Virus record (IMG/VR): IMGVR_UViG_3300021602_000611
Location: 1 to 32,188 of that record
Length of the DNA stretch: 32,188 nucleotides
Source: a virus
Direction: 5' to 3' (one strand)
The first letter of the stretch is position 1, and the number at the start of each line of letters is the position of its first letter. Under the pieces are notes generated by a model that was given only the letters and a program-made list of their open reading frames with translations, was not told where the DNA came from and did no database searches. Both the position numbers and the translations under genes were made by a program. Below, one piece after another: positions 15,687 to 24,837 of the stretch.

Positions 15687-16016
15687 ATGGATTTTGATTT
15701 TCCTCAATCAGGCGTAAAAGTAACCTTCATTGATAAAACTGATATTACAGGCGGTTTTGTCGCTAAAGTAATAAACCTATCAAAAGAAGGCAAAAGCGAT
15801 GCAGCCGTTTTGCGGTTCATCACAAAGATAGAAAACGAAAAGGGCGAACACGTCGACAAGCAAACATGGTACGAAAAAATTAAGGGTGCTGGATTCCTTG
15901 ACGACTACCTTCAATTTGACGTTATTACTGAAAAGCTATTTAAAGCGGTAACAGATAGAAAGTCAGAGGTTGACGCTTCGATTGAAAAAAAGTTGCAAGG
16001 TTTCGGTCTTGGGTAA
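15687..16016 (+). CDS. tail assembly chaperone, short (G-like) form
   Basis: A 109-residue protein that ends at TAA 16014-16016 when read without slippage. It has a beta-rich front (VKVTFIDKTDITGGFVAKV) and a charged helical end (KSEVDASIEKKLQGFG). Position between tube and tape measure, size, and the slippery heptamer near the 3' end identify it as the G member of the G/GT pair. In the lambda model these proteins coat the tape measure and recruit tube subunits. SD AAGGGG. Confidence 0.8.
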   Translation: MDFDFPQSGVKVTFIDKTDITGGFVAKVINLSKEGKSDAAVLRFITKIENEKGEHVDKQTWYEKIKGAGFLDDYLQFDVITEKLFKAVTDRKSEVDASIEKKLQGFGLG

Positions 16017-16180
16017 GGTGTAAAAGCCCTGAAAACTATGATAGTGATTTACTTATTTTCAACATATCACAGCTTTACGGATGCACAAGGTCACAGGCAA
16101 AAGAAGAGCTAGAAAAAGACTACATCGGCGTACTGTATGACCTAAAGGTATACGAGATAACGAACGAAAAAAAGGATTGA
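15687..16180 (+). CDS. tail assembly chaperone, frameshifted GT-like form
   Basis: A -1 shift at A AAA AAG (15986-15992, zero-frame codons AAA AAG) joins the first 102 residues to 62 more (starting VARFRSWVRC, then FNISQLYGCTRSQAKEELE, ending at TGA 16178-16180), for 164 residues. The -1 frame is open from 15986 to the stop, has no start codon with an SD of its own, and exactly fills the gap to the tape measure ATG at 16182. This is the conserved G/GT arrangement. Frameshift efficiency cannot be judged from sequence. Confidence 0.85.
15986..15992 (+). promoter_or_regulatory. -1 ribosomal frameshift slippery site
   Basis: The heptamer A AAA AAG in the zero frame, as in E. coli dnaX. An SD-like AGAGG lies about 17 bases upstream. 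A short hairpin (CAAG 15996-15999 with CTTG 16008-16011) lies downstream and could add stimulation. Confidence 0.85.
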
Positions 16181-16181
16181 A

Positions 16182-18302
16182 ATGGCAGACGCTACCAAAA
16201 CACTACAACTAATAGTCATGCTAAAAGAAGAGATGGCAGGCGGTATTAGTGCTATTGGTGACAAACTGCAAGGCGTACAGCAATCAGCGGAAAAGTTAGG
16301 TGGTGGTATACAGAGTGCGGTTGGTGGTGGTTTCAGTAAAATTGGCAGTATGGCAAGTGGCGTTATGACTGGAATAGGTGGCGCTTTTCAATCTGGTTTT
16401 TCTCGTATCCAGTCAGGAATGGGAAAAGTTAATGAGGGGTTTGGTCAAATGCAAGGTTCAGCGATGAAATTAATGGGTTTAATGGCCGGCGGGATGATTG
16501 GGGGTGCTGAATTGCAGATGGTGAAGTTGGCTGGTACAGCTAGCAGACTAAAAAAAGAACTTGGTGAGATGGGAGTGGATGGAGAGGCTGCGCTGGTAAA
16601 GCTGCGATCAGCAACCAGAAACACAATACCAGACATTGACCTGTTAAAGATGACTAATAAAGCTATGGCGTTGGGATTAACTAAAGATACCGACAAAATG
16701 GGTGATTTGTTCATGCTAGCAAGATCAAAAGCTAAGACTTTCGGTATGACGGTTGAAGAAACGATGAACATGTTTACCATGGCAGCCGGAAAAGGGCGTG
16801 ATGCGATGCTATCACAGATAGGTATGCAAATAGACACCAAGTCAGCAATGGATGACTACGCTAAATCAATCGGAAAAACCGCGACACAACTAACAGAAGC
16901 GGAAAAAACACAAGCTGAATTTAATGCAATTTTAAAAGCTGGCTCTAAAGATATTGAAAAGATGAAAACGGCAAACGATGGAGCGGGCGACAAAATAGCT
17001 CAACTTGGTGTGAAAATGGAAAACTTCAAACTAACAATTGGTGCAGCGTTAACCGGCCCTGTTAACTTTCTACTTGATAGACTAACGGAACTCTCCAACT
17101 TCTTTTCAAACATACCCGCCCCCATACAAAACGCCATAATTATGTTTGTCGGTATTGGTGCGGTACTGGCACCGCTTGCCATAGGAATATCTGGGCTTGT
17201 TGGCATGTTTTTAGGAATAGGTACGGTACTTGCTGGACTTGGTGGTATTCTTTCCGGTGTTTTTCTCACTCCAATACTCTTAATTGTCGCAGCAATTGGA
17301 ATACTGGCACTTGCATGGACTCAAAACTGGGGCGGAATTCATGAAAAAATGGCAGCAGTTGCAACTTGGTTTACAACTGTAGCGTGGCCAGCCTTGCAAT
17401 CATTTTTTAACCAACTCGTAAACGTCATAACTACGCAGGTTGTACCTGTTGTTATGGATATGTTACCTACAATACAGAGCATTTTTGAAGGCGTGATGAG
17501 CGTGGTAATGACAGTTGGTACATTTATATACAACTTTATAAAAGACAACTGGGATACTATTTCCGCAGTTTTCAAGGTTGCACTAGATTTCATAGGGACG
17601 GCGGTTAAGTCTGTATTTACTGTAATACAAGGTGTAATACAAGTAATTGATGGAGTAATACACGGCGATATATCGAAAGTGTGGGAAGGTATTAAAAATA
17701 TCTTTGGCGGGGCGTTATCGTTCATTGTGAATAGTGTGACACTCAACCTTCGCTTAGTGCTTGCATTATTTGGAACGAACATGGGGGAATTGTGGGATAA
17801 AGTATCAACCACCTTTAACAGCATAAAAGACACCGCCGTAAACGCAGTCAGTTCAATGGTTACTGGCATAATGGGGTTTATGACTTCATTGCCCGGGAAA
17901 GTATGGGGTGTTATTTCCTCTATCCCAGATAAATTGGCCGCGGCTTTTACTTTTACAATCCCTCACATCAAACTACCACACATCAGTATTTCCGGTGGAT
18001 TCTCTCTCAACCCTCCAAGCGTTCCAAGCGTGGGAATTAGTTGGTATCACAGCGGTGGTATTGTCCAAGGTGGCTACAAACAGGATGTACCCGCTATGTT
18101 GCAAGCAGGCGAAGAGGTGCTTACACGACAAGACCCCCGACACCATGACAATATGCAGCAAGGTGGCAACAGCACAACGATCAACGTAAACATCACTGGG
18201 AACACAATAGATTCACAAGGTCGGGTAGATCAACTAGTAAAACAAGCCGTTGAAGCGTTAAAGCGTGAGCTTGTGATGACTAAGAGAGGGGTAGCGGTAT
18301 GA
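16182..18302 (+). CDS. tail tape measure protein
   Basis: A 706-residue protein. It has a Gly/Ala/Met-rich helical N-terminus, a cluster of hydrophobic segments (about 312-380, for example GISGLVGMFLGIGTVLAGL) that may insert in the host membrane during DNA entry, helical repeats, and the tail-end pattern WYHSGGIVQGG with LQAGEEVLTRQD. The length sets tail length; at the usual 0.15 nm per residue this predicts a tail of roughly 105 nm. No lytic transglycosylase or peptidase domain is visible. The ATG is two bases after the GT stop, with AAAGGA as SD. Confidence 0.92.
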   Translation: MADATKTLQLIVMLKEEMAGGISAIGDKLQGVQQSAEKLGGGIQSAVGGGFSKIGSMASGVMTGIGGAFQSGFSRIQSGMGKVNEGFGQMQGSAMKLMGLMAGGMIGGAELQMVKLAGTASRLKKELGEMGVDGEAALVKLRSATRNTIPDIDLLKMTNKAMALGLTKDTDKMGDLFMLARSKAKTFGMTVEETMNMFTMAAGKGRDAMLSQIGMQIDTKSAMDDYAKSIGKTATQLTEAEKTQAEFNAILKAGSKDIEKMKTANDGAGDKIAQLGVKMENFKLTIGAALTGPVNFLLDRLTELSNFFSNIPAPIQNAIIMFVGIGAVLAPLAIGISGLVGMFLGIGTVLAGLGGILSGVFLTPILLIVAAIGILALAWTQNWGGIHEKMAAVATWFTTVAWPALQSFFNQLVNVITTQVVPVVMDMLPTIQSIFEGVMSVVMTVGTFIYNFIKDNWDTISAVFKVALDFIGTAVKSVFTVIQGVIQVIDGVIHGDISKVWEGIKNIFGGALSFIVNSVTLNLRLVLALFGTNMGELWDKVSTTFNSIKDTAVNAVSSMVTGIMGFMTSLPGKVWGVISSIPDKLAAAFTFTIPHIKLPHISISGGFSLNPPSVPSVGISWYHSGGIVQGGYKQDVPAMLQAGEEVLTRQDPRHHDNMQQGGNSTTINVNITGNTIDSQGRVDQLVKQAVEALKRELVMTKRGVAV

Positions 18303-19198
18303 GATACGGTGAAACCCTTTACGGCTCAAACAGGTACGCACAGATTGGCGTAACTTCAGGTGGTGGTAGCGCGATTGTTGCGGATGCAATCAGAATTGTA
18401 GACTTGGGGCTTTCCTCTAGCTTTGGGCTACAGGGTGACTATGCAACGACAAGGGCAACAAGTGCCCTCAACATGCCGACGACCACAGACCGCAGGCATG
18501 GGCGGGTATATCGTGACGGCAACGATTATGGTGGGCGTGACTACAATTCAAAGACTATAGCAATTGATGGTGAGTTATTTTCATCAACAGCCTCCACCCT
18601 TTCTGAAACCGTGCGAACACTCAAAAAGATCATTGGAAAACGTGGGAGTGATGGGAATGTTTCGGAAGTCTACTTAGATATAACACCAAACGGCGAAACA
18701 TCTTACAGGCGTTATAAAGGTCAGTTTGCTGGAATCGATAAGATCTTTAGTGAGGATCACTATCATATCACACACGTACCCTTCTCTCTCGACTTTGTAT
18801 GTACCGACCCTTTCGGGCGTGACATTGACGCTACAAAAGTAACGCAGGATGGAAACACAACCAATAGCGTTACGGTATCACTAGCAAACACAGGCGACGA
18901 CGTGACTTTGCCTAGCATATCAATTCAGGTTGTATCGGTTACGGGTGGCACGGCTATGACGATTACCAACACGTCAATGAGTGAAAGAAACGTGTTGCAC
19001 ACCTATCTAGCACTCACGGCGGGCGACCTTATCACGTTCGATTTTGCTAACTGCATAGCTCGACAAAATAGCTCATATATCGACCCGCTAGGTAATTGGT
19101 TTCCGCTCATTACTGGCACAAACACGCTTCAATTCGATTTTACGACAACAAGTATAGAGACAAACATCACAATCACGTACAAAAACGCATACCTATAG
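18299..19198 (+). CDS. distal tail protein (Dit-like)
   Basis: A 299-residue protein directly after the tape measure, overlapping it by four bases (ATGA). The N-terminal half shows the Dit pattern: DYGGRDYNSKTIAIDGELFS, LSETVRTLKKIIGKRGSDG, YRRYKGQFAGI and VPFSLDFVCTDPFGR. The C-terminal half is a beta-sandwich-like region (SVTVSLANTGDD onward) resembling the galectin-like domain of larger Dit proteins. Family role: a hexameric hub joining the tube to the baseplate. Confidence 0.85.
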   Translation: MRYGETLYGSNRYAQIGVTSGGGSAIVADAIRIVDLGLSSSFGLQGDYATTRATSALNMPTTTDRRHGRVYRDGNDYGGRDYNSKTIAIDGELFSSTASTLSETVRTLKKIIGKRGSDGNVSEVYLDITPNGETSYRRYKGQFAGIDKIFSEDHYHITHVPFSLDFVCTDPFGRDIDATKVTQDGNTTNSVTVSLANTGDDVTLPSISIQVVSVTGGTAMTITNTSMSERNVLHTYLALTAGDLITFDFANCIARQNSSYIDPLGNWFPLITGTNTLQFDFTTTSIETNITITYKNAYL

Positions 19199-19208
19199 GA
19201 GGCTGGAA

Positions 19209-20768
19209 GTGGCACTAGTTAATACACATCTCACACCAAAAGACCAATTCAGGGCAACCATAACCGCCACTGTTGGAGCTTCAGATAGTACTATTACGAT
19301 AGTTTCAGCAACAAGTAACGTCGGGGCTACGGACTGGATAACAACATGCCCTACAGCTAACTTTGTCGGGGTTATTTCACAAGAGGCAACCGGAAAGAAA
19401 GAAAAGGTATTAGTTGCGAGCAGATCAGGTACAACATTAACAGTCACTGGCGGGCGTGGGTATGGAGACAGTACCGCTAACTCTTTCGACCCGTCCGCAG
19501 GTGCTATTTACTTTGACATCGTTTTGGATGAGCAAACAATTTCACGTATACAGGGAAACCAAACCGATCACGAAAGCCGACTTGCAACGGTAGAAACACG
19601 AACAACGGACGCAATAACAGAAGGCACTACAAACCTTTATTTTCTAGCTTCAAGGGCGGTTGCAAGTGTCTTAACTGGATTGAGTACCGCAACTAATGCA
19701 GCAATCACGGCAGCGGATACGGTACTTACGGCAGCCGGTAAACTCCAAAAACAAATAACCGACCATCTAGCGAATACCTCAAACCCCCACAGCGTAACAA
19801 AGGCACAGGTTGGATTAACTAACGTAACGGATGATGCACAACTCAAAAGGGCAGCAAGTGACTTTTCTACATTTACGGTAAAAGGAACGCCGGTATCTGG
19901 TGACAAAATACTAATTGAAGATTCTGGTACTGGTGCAAAATACTACATAACAGTAGGCTCACTGCCAACTTCCGCAGCTGGTGAAGCAAATACAGCAAGT
20001 GCCCTCGGTACGGCGGGTGATGGTGCAAGCTTGGTGGGTACTAAAGTTGGCGTTGACTTACCTTTCAAACGCATAAAGGCGGGCACAAATATCACCCTGA
20101 CAGAAGAGGCGAACGATGTTGTTATTACTGCAAGTGGTGGAGGTGGTGCAAGTGAAACAGAATGGACTGATGATGGATATGTAACAACATGGGCTTCCTC
20201 TTCAACCTTCACAGTTACCAACGATGCAACAGCTCAAGCTATTTTCGTTAAAGGAAGACCTTTAGCGTACCAACTAGCTGGTTCAGGCGGTTTTGTAAAA
20301 TATGGCATCGTAACCAACTATTCAGCGGGTACGGTTACGGTAGCAGGTGTGAGCTTGGGGGCAAGCACGCAAACGGTTGAAATAAAATACAAGCCACTTT
20401 CAGCGGTTGTATATCTTAAATCCCTAATTGGCGGAAATATTGCAGTAGGTGATAATCAATTCCCAGCACTGAAATACCGACCTTGTAACCTTGCAATTGT
20501 AGAGGTAGCAGCAGAGTTAGAGGTTGCCTGTACTGGAGCCAACGCAACGGTAACAATAGGTAATAACGTAGCTACAACAGACGTGCTCACATCTGCAATC
20601 ACCATCACGGCATCTAACGCAGATACGGCGTATAGCTCAGGGGTTACTGTATCAACCACAAACCAGACACTGACAGCAAATAACAAGCTATTCGTCAACA
20701 TCGACCAAGTAGGCTCAACAATCGCAGGCGCAAACCTTTCAGTTATGGTGACGGGGGTAAAAGTGTAA
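19209..20768 (+). CDS. tail fibre/baseplate protein
   Basis: A 519-residue beta-rich, Thr/Ala/Ser-rich protein. A coiled-coil-like piece (SRIQGNQTDHESRLATVE) is followed by the tail-fibre repeat HLANTSNPHSVTKAQVGLTN, then Gly/Ser-rich linkers and C-terminal beta segments. The GTG start has a strong SD (TAGGAGGCT). The fibre repeat is characteristic of receptor-binding fibres. The gene lies between Dit and the hub, an order different from the common Dit-hub-fibre order. Receptor unknown. Confidence 0.7.
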   Translation: MALVNTHLTPKDQFRATITATVGASDSTITIVSATSNVGATDWITTCPTANFVGVISQEATGKKEKVLVASRSGTTLTVTGGRGYGDSTANSFDPSAGAIYFDIVLDEQTISRIQGNQTDHESRLATVETRTTDAITEGTTNLYFLASRAVASVLTGLSTATNAAITAADTVLTAAGKLQKQITDHLANTSNPHSVTKAQVGLTNVTDDAQLKRAASDFSTFTVKGTPVSGDKILIEDSGTGAKYYITVGSLPTSAAGEANTASALGTAGDGASLVGTKVGVDLPFKRIKAGTNITLTEEANDVVITASGGGGASETEWTDDGYVTTWASSSTFTVTNDATAQAIFVKGRPLAYQLAGSGGFVKYGIVTNYSAGTVTVAGVSLGASTQTVEIKYKPLSAVVYLKSLIGGNIAVGDNQFPALKYRPCNLAIVEVAAELEVACTGANATVTIGNNVATTDVLTSAITITASNADTAYSSGVTVSTTNQTLTANNKLFVNIDQVGSTIAGANLSVMVTGVKV

Positions 20769-21403
20769 TGTTTGGAGAATTCAACACAAAAAACGCACTA
20801 GCCCTATATAGCATGAACGGAAATGCTAACGACAGTAGCGGAAATAACAGAAACGGCACAGTAACCGGAGCAACACTAGTACAGGGAAAATTTGGTCAAG
20901 GATACAGCTTCAATGGAACAACAAACAAAATAGACTTAGCTTTTAACCCTTACCTGATTATGGGAAGTGCGGCTTTCACCGTTGAAACATGGGTGTACCA
21001 AAACTCATACGGGTATTATCTACCTTTTGGGAACATTGACGCATCTAACGAGCTTTTTATCTTTTTAAATGACGCGCCGGGAAACGGAGCAGTAGAAGCT
21101 GGGTTGGGTGCAGCTGCAAACAGAATTACCACACCAGCCGGAATTGTGAGTACTGGTGAATGGGCATATATAGCCTTTACCTACGACACTAGTGTTATTC
21201 GCTTGTATGTTAACGGGAAAGAATACGCTAATAAAACAGTCGGCACAGTATCGCCATGCAATGCAAACTTAGGTCTGGGATACAGACCAAATGGCTCACT
21301 TTACCCTCTCAACGGAAAAATAGACCAGACCAAAATATCTAACAAGGCACTTACGGCAGCCGAAATAAAAGGCTACTACAACTCATTGAAACAATTAGCA
21401 TAA
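20768..21403 (+). CDS. LamG/concanavalin A-like lectin tail protein
   Basis: A 211-residue protein that is almost entirely one LamG-like jelly-roll: ALYSMNGNANDSSGNNRNGT, KFGQGYSFNGTTNKIDL, AAFTVETWVYQN, GEWAYIAFTYDTSVIRLYVN and the ending GKIDQTKISNKALTAAEIKG. Such domains bind glycans, so this is a candidate receptor-binding or decoration protein. It overlaps the fibre gene by one base, suggesting coupled expression and joint assembly. No anchoring domain is seen, so attachment must be through a partner. Confidence 0.8.
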   Translation: MFGEFNTKNALALYSMNGNANDSSGNNRNGTVTGATLVQGKFGQGYSFNGTTNKIDLAFNPYLIMGSAAFTVETWVYQNSYGYYLPFGNIDASNELFIFLNDAPGNGAVEAGLGAAANRITTPAGIVSTGEWAYIAFTYDTSVIRLYVNGKEYANKTVGTVSPCNANLGLGYRPNGSLYPLNGKIDQTKISNKALTAAEIKGYYNSLKQLA

Positions 21404-21416
21404 AGGAACCTTCACC

Positions 21417-21659
21417 ATGGCAGACACCACAAACCCAATCACAATCCTACAAATCGGAAAACAAAAACTATTGCAGGAAATCGAGGTAATTATCAAAGAC
21501 CGAGAAGCCGCAAAGGTTGACGCTTGCAACACTATCGACAGTGAGTTTTCGCTACAGGTTGCAGACAAGCAAGCAACAATCAACCTCATTGACGCTCAGA
21601 TTACGAAACTAACGCAAACCGTAACAACACAGGCAATAGATGCCGCTTTGGCACTGTAG
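21417..21659 (+). CDS. small coiled-coil protein in fibre cluster
   Basis: An 80-residue helical protein with heptad-like hydrophobic spacing (LQEIEVIIKDREAAKVD; INLIDAQITKLTQTV), likely a coiled coil. SD AAGGAAC. It follows the lectin gene and precedes the hub. A fibre chaperone or linker is plausible, but there is no family match. Confidence 0.6.
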   Translation: MADTTNPITILQIGKQKLLQEIEVIIKDREAAKVDACNTIDSEFSLQVADKQATINLIDAQITKLTQTVTTQAIDAALAL

Positions 21660-21671
21660 AGGTAAAAAACT

Positions 21672-21962
21672 ATGAAAATCAACCTAAGCAAAAAGATTAA
21701 AAACATTGAAACCGGAAACGACACGGATTTTACCGTTAAAACCGTTATTGTGCAGGCTCTATTGCAGACTGTAAGTAAAGGGCGTGAACCGTTGGCAGGT
21801 GACGACAAGTACAAAAACGCAGCACTAGCGGAGCGTGTAGTGAGTGCCACGAACGATGACGACTTTTCGATTGAGGATATTGTGCGAATGAAAGAAACAG
21901 TCGGGGAGTTCGCAGCACCGCTATTCCTACGTCAAACTTGGGACACATTAGAAGGCAAGTAA
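21672..21962 (+). CDS. small hypothetical protein before hub
   Basis: A 96-residue helical protein: KTVIVQALLQTVSKG, KNAALAERVV and FSIEDIVRMKETVGEF. This is a common pattern of short phage proteins near tail genes, whose function I cannot name. SD TAGAGGT. It ends one base before the hub ATG. Confidence 0.55.
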   Translation: MKINLSKKIKNIETGNDTDFTVKTVIVQALLQTVSKGREPLAGDDKYKNAALAERVVSATNDDDFSIEDIVRMKETVGEFAAPLFLRQTWDTLEGK

Positions 21963-21963
21963 A

Positions 21964-24456
21964 ATGAAACATCAATTCGTTGTAAAACTGTATGCAAGAA
22001 ACGGCACTTTCACCCGTGAGATTACAGGTGAACTGGTTGCTATTTCTGCTATAAAAAAGCAGATCAACGGATTCATTGGTGATTTGTCTCTTACTTTCAA
22101 AAGTAAATTTGATCAGGACATAACCGGACTTGATACCGGCAGCATAATCACCATATACGATGAATTGACCTTACTCTATAAGGGGATTGTTTCAGAGATT
22201 AAAGGCAGCTTGTCAGGTGAACAAAAAACGGTAACAGTTGAGGACTTCAACGCCTTTGAGCTTAATCGACTTTTTTACAAAACAGGTACAACGCTGGAAA
22301 ACTCACAGGCTACAAAAACAGCGTCAAACTGGATAAAAGCGATTATAGACAACTATAGAACACGATGCACAGCGGAAAGCGAAACGCCTGTAATCAGCTA
22401 CACTACTGGAAGTATTGCAACGTGTTCAACTTCGATAGCTAGAAAAATAGATGAAAAAAAACACTTTGAAGCAATTGCCGACATTTTCAGTTTTATCAAA
22501 GAGTCGTATTTTTGGCACATCACACCGGATGGCGTTTTCCACTTGCAACAGTACCCATCAACAGGGAAATACACGGTAAACTTTGGAACGGCAATTTATG
22601 ACGCTGGTTACGGAAAATCAATCAATGAGTTAAGTAATCGGGTATATGTTGGAAACTCAAAGAAGTCCACAGAGGCGGATTTTCTTTTCTCTTCCTACAA
22701 TGACGTTGTGAGCAAGGGATTATTTGGGCTTGTAGAGAACGTAATCAAAGATGGGAGACTAACATCTACGACAACAGCGGATGTGTTGGGGTATAGTCAA
22801 CTTTCGCAGTATTCAGACCCCCGCTACAACTACGATAGAATAATAGTCACTGATAATGATAAACTCATTAACCTAGAGGATAACGCTGTAGTTTCGCTCT
22901 GGGATTGCACAATTGGCGAAAGCGTTAATTTTCGTAATCGTAGCATAACTACCCAACTCTACCCCGACAACGCCGTCATTCTTTCAATTTCCTATACGAA
23001 CGAAGGCACGGCAGAAGTTACCATAGGCAACCTGCAAAAAACCCTTAGCGAACTGATATTTGAGAAGCAAAACGCAGCAGCGGAAAGGTTGACGGTTACA
23101 GAACAAGGGGCGGTTACTCTCCCCATCGATGGCAGCGACATCACGGACGGCACTATTGATGCAGCTCTAAAGGTGAATGAGGGCACTATTACGGACGCAC
23201 TCTTGCGGCTTGGTGGAAGTGTTGACGGTGTGCGATTCGATAAAATGTATCAAGGTACTAACTCTCTCTACCTTCTCAACGCCAACCACGTGCGAGCTAA
23301 TGAGATAATCGCACAAAGTGCCTGCATTGCTACAGGTGTAATCATAGATGCACACATTCAAACCCTTACAGCTGCGAAAATAACAGCGGGTACAATCGCA
23401 TCAAAGGCTATAACAATATCAGGAAGCCTTGGATATATACAGAGCAGCGGTTTTGTTACTGGTAGTAGTGGATGGAGGATAACAGGTGATGGCAATGCTG
23501 AATTCAACGGTGTTGTAGTTCGAGGCACTGGGGTTTTTGGAACGGTAGAAGGGCAGCGGGTTGAGCTGGATTCAAACAGGTTCAGGGCGTACAGTGCGAC
23601 GAATACGCTAATTGCACAGATCAACAGCTCGAACATTGACGGCACCGACACGATATTCGAGGCGAAAGCAAGCGGAAATTCAAGTGGTGGAATATTCCAA
23701 AACAACAACTCAACTCCATCATACCCAGCGCTATGGGGGCAAAACGACAATACAGGAACATCATCAATTGCAGGCTACTTCGTAGGGGCTGGTGGAACAA
23801 TGAACACAGCAACAGGTGATGTAACTGGGAATGGGGTAGTGACAATTGGAAATTTTGGCGGCGGTGGTGTTCGTTGTGACTTACTAGCGACTGGATGTAT
23901 TCGTGCGACAAATCTCAGTATTGGAGCTACTGCCTTCCTACAGGGGCATGTAATTTTCGGTGATGGGGCAAACTATAACGTAGACCCTTACACTGACAAC
24001 ACTTGCTACCTAGGCTCCTCCCAAACAAAGCGATGGAATAAGATCAATGTTACTGACTGCTATGTGCATGGTGCCTTCAACATGACTAACGCATCAGGAA
24101 CAAATGTGAAACTTTTCAATCTTCAATCATCATCTGTTGCGACAAACCCTGTTCACATAGAATCTTCAGGGACGAACGCATGGAGGGTATACTACTACAC
24201 CTCTTCACAAAAACACAAAGACAACATCAGGGATTTGGATTTTGACGCTTCAAAGGTTATGAGATTGCAGCCCCGTAGTTGGGAAGACAAGTCAACAGGC
24301 GTTACAACGTTCGGAATGATTGCCGAGGAAGTGGCCGAGATACTGCCTGAGCTTTGCGTGTTCAATGACGAAGGCGAGGCTACAAACGTTAATTATCAGC
24401 TCATATCAGTTTTACTCTTACAGGAATTACAAAAAATGAAAGGAAAGAAGAAATGA
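21964..24456 (+). CDS. tail hub/spike protein with C-terminal S74 self-cleaving chaperone
   Basis: An 830-residue protein. The N-terminal part (about 1-370) resembles siphophage hub/Tal proteins: FVVKLYARNGTFTREITGEL, GSIITIYDELTLLYKGIVSE, EDFNAFELNRLF and WHITPDGVFHLQQYP. Next come fibre segments (ITAGTIASKAITISGS; GWRITGDGNAEFNGVVVRG). The last 84 residues are a peptidase S74 domain: SSQKHKDNI (S747 with K752, matching the SDxRxK dyad), WEDKSTGVTTFGMIAEEVAE and VNYQLISVLLLQELQ. Family role: S74 domains trimerise fibres and cut themselves off. The hub, fibre and chaperone are in one chain. It overlaps the following gene by four bases. Confidence 0.85.
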   Translation: MKHQFVVKLYARNGTFTREITGELVAISAIKKQINGFIGDLSLTFKSKFDQDITGLDTGSIITIYDELTLLYKGIVSEIKGSLSGEQKTVTVEDFNAFELNRLFYKTGTTLENSQATKTASNWIKAIIDNYRTRCTAESETPVISYTTGSIATCSTSIARKIDEKKHFEAIADIFSFIKESYFWHITPDGVFHLQQYPSTGKYTVNFGTAIYDAGYGKSINELSNRVYVGNSKKSTEADFLFSSYNDVVSKGLFGLVENVIKDGRLTSTTTADVLGYSQLSQYSDPRYNYDRIIVTDNDKLINLEDNAVVSLWDCTIGESVNFRNRSITTQLYPDNAVILSISYTNEGTAEVTIGNLQKTLSELIFEKQNAAAERLTVTEQGAVTLPIDGSDITDGTIDAALKVNEGTITDALLRLGGSVDGVRFDKMYQGTNSLYLLNANHVRANEIIAQSACIATGVIIDAHIQTLTAAKITAGTIASKAITISGSLGYIQSSGFVTGSSGWRITGDGNAEFNGVVVRGTGVFGTVEGQRVELDSNRFRAYSATNTLIAQINSSNIDGTDTIFEAKASGNSSGGIFQNNNSTPSYPALWGQNDNTGTSSIAGYFVGAGGTMNTATGDVTGNGVVTIGNFGGGGVRCDLLATGCIRATNLSIGATAFLQGHVIFGDGANYNVDPYTDNTCYLGSSQTKRWNKINVTDCYVHGAFNMTNASGTNVKLFNLQSSSVATNPVHIESSGTNAWRVYYYTSSQKHKDNIRDLDFDASKVMRLQPRSWEDKSTGVTTFGMIAEEVAEILPELCVFNDEGEATNVNYQLISVLLLQELQKMKGKKK

Positions 24457-24578
24457 AAAAATTACTTGCTACACTGTTTTTTGCTTTTCTAGTTGCTAGT
24501 TACAGCAACGCAAGAACAGGTGAGGTTATCGATTGCTACAACGTTGATGATGTCGGCGTATGTTTTGTGAGGGCGTAG
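24453..24578 (+). CDS. 41-residue secreted peptide with two cysteines
   Basis: The ATG at 24453 is in the ATGA overlap with the hub gene, and AAAGGAAAG is the SD. Residues 1-20 form a classic signal peptide: Lys-Lys, a hydrophobic core (LLATLFFAFLVA), then SNA before a predicted cut after A20. The mature peptide would be 21 residues with Cys28 and Cys37, able to form a disulfide or a dimer. There is no lipobox. It lies just before the holin, so a lysis helper or envelope-acting factor is possible. I know no family. Confidence 0.6.
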   Translation: MKKLLATLFFAFLVASYSNARTGEVIDCYNVDDVGVCFVRA

Positions 24579-24582
24579 TGCT

Positions 24583-24837
24583 ATGGATACCATAACAATC
24601 ATCCCCTACATGTTCTACTCAACAACGGTCATTTGGGTAGTGATCGAAGCTTATAGAAGTAGAAAGATTAACAAGCAGGCAATTTCGCTTCTACTTGCTC
24701 ATCTGCTTGGGGTTGCTGGGATGTTTCTGGGGGAGATGGATAGGGTGCAATTTTATTATTTCGTCCCATTAGCAGTTTTTGGTCTCAAAGGCATAGTCAA
24801 AATTCTAAAACAAAAAACCATAGAGGGCACTAGGTGA
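24583..24837 (+). CDS. holin-like membrane protein
   Basis: An 84-residue protein with two to three hydrophobic segments (about 4-22, 35-50 and 57-72), a basic loop (AYRSRKINKQ) and a charged C-terminus (KILKQKTIEGTR). Size, topology and position between the tail genes and an XhlA-like/endolysin pair fit a holin that makes membrane holes at lysis. Holins share little sequence, so topology and context carry the call. The stop overlaps the next GTG by four bases. Confidence 0.7.
   Translation: MDTITIIPYMFYSTTVIWVVIEAYRSRKINKQAISLLLAHLLGVAGMFLGEMDRVQFYYFVPLAVFGLKGIVKILKQKTIEGTR

Noticed and set aside
17339-17869. A 176-codon open frame on the minus strand inside the tape measure gene
   Set aside because: It lies opposite a clearly coding gene, has no SD and encodes a low-complexity Thr/Ile/Ser-rich sequence; it is a complementary-strand artefact.
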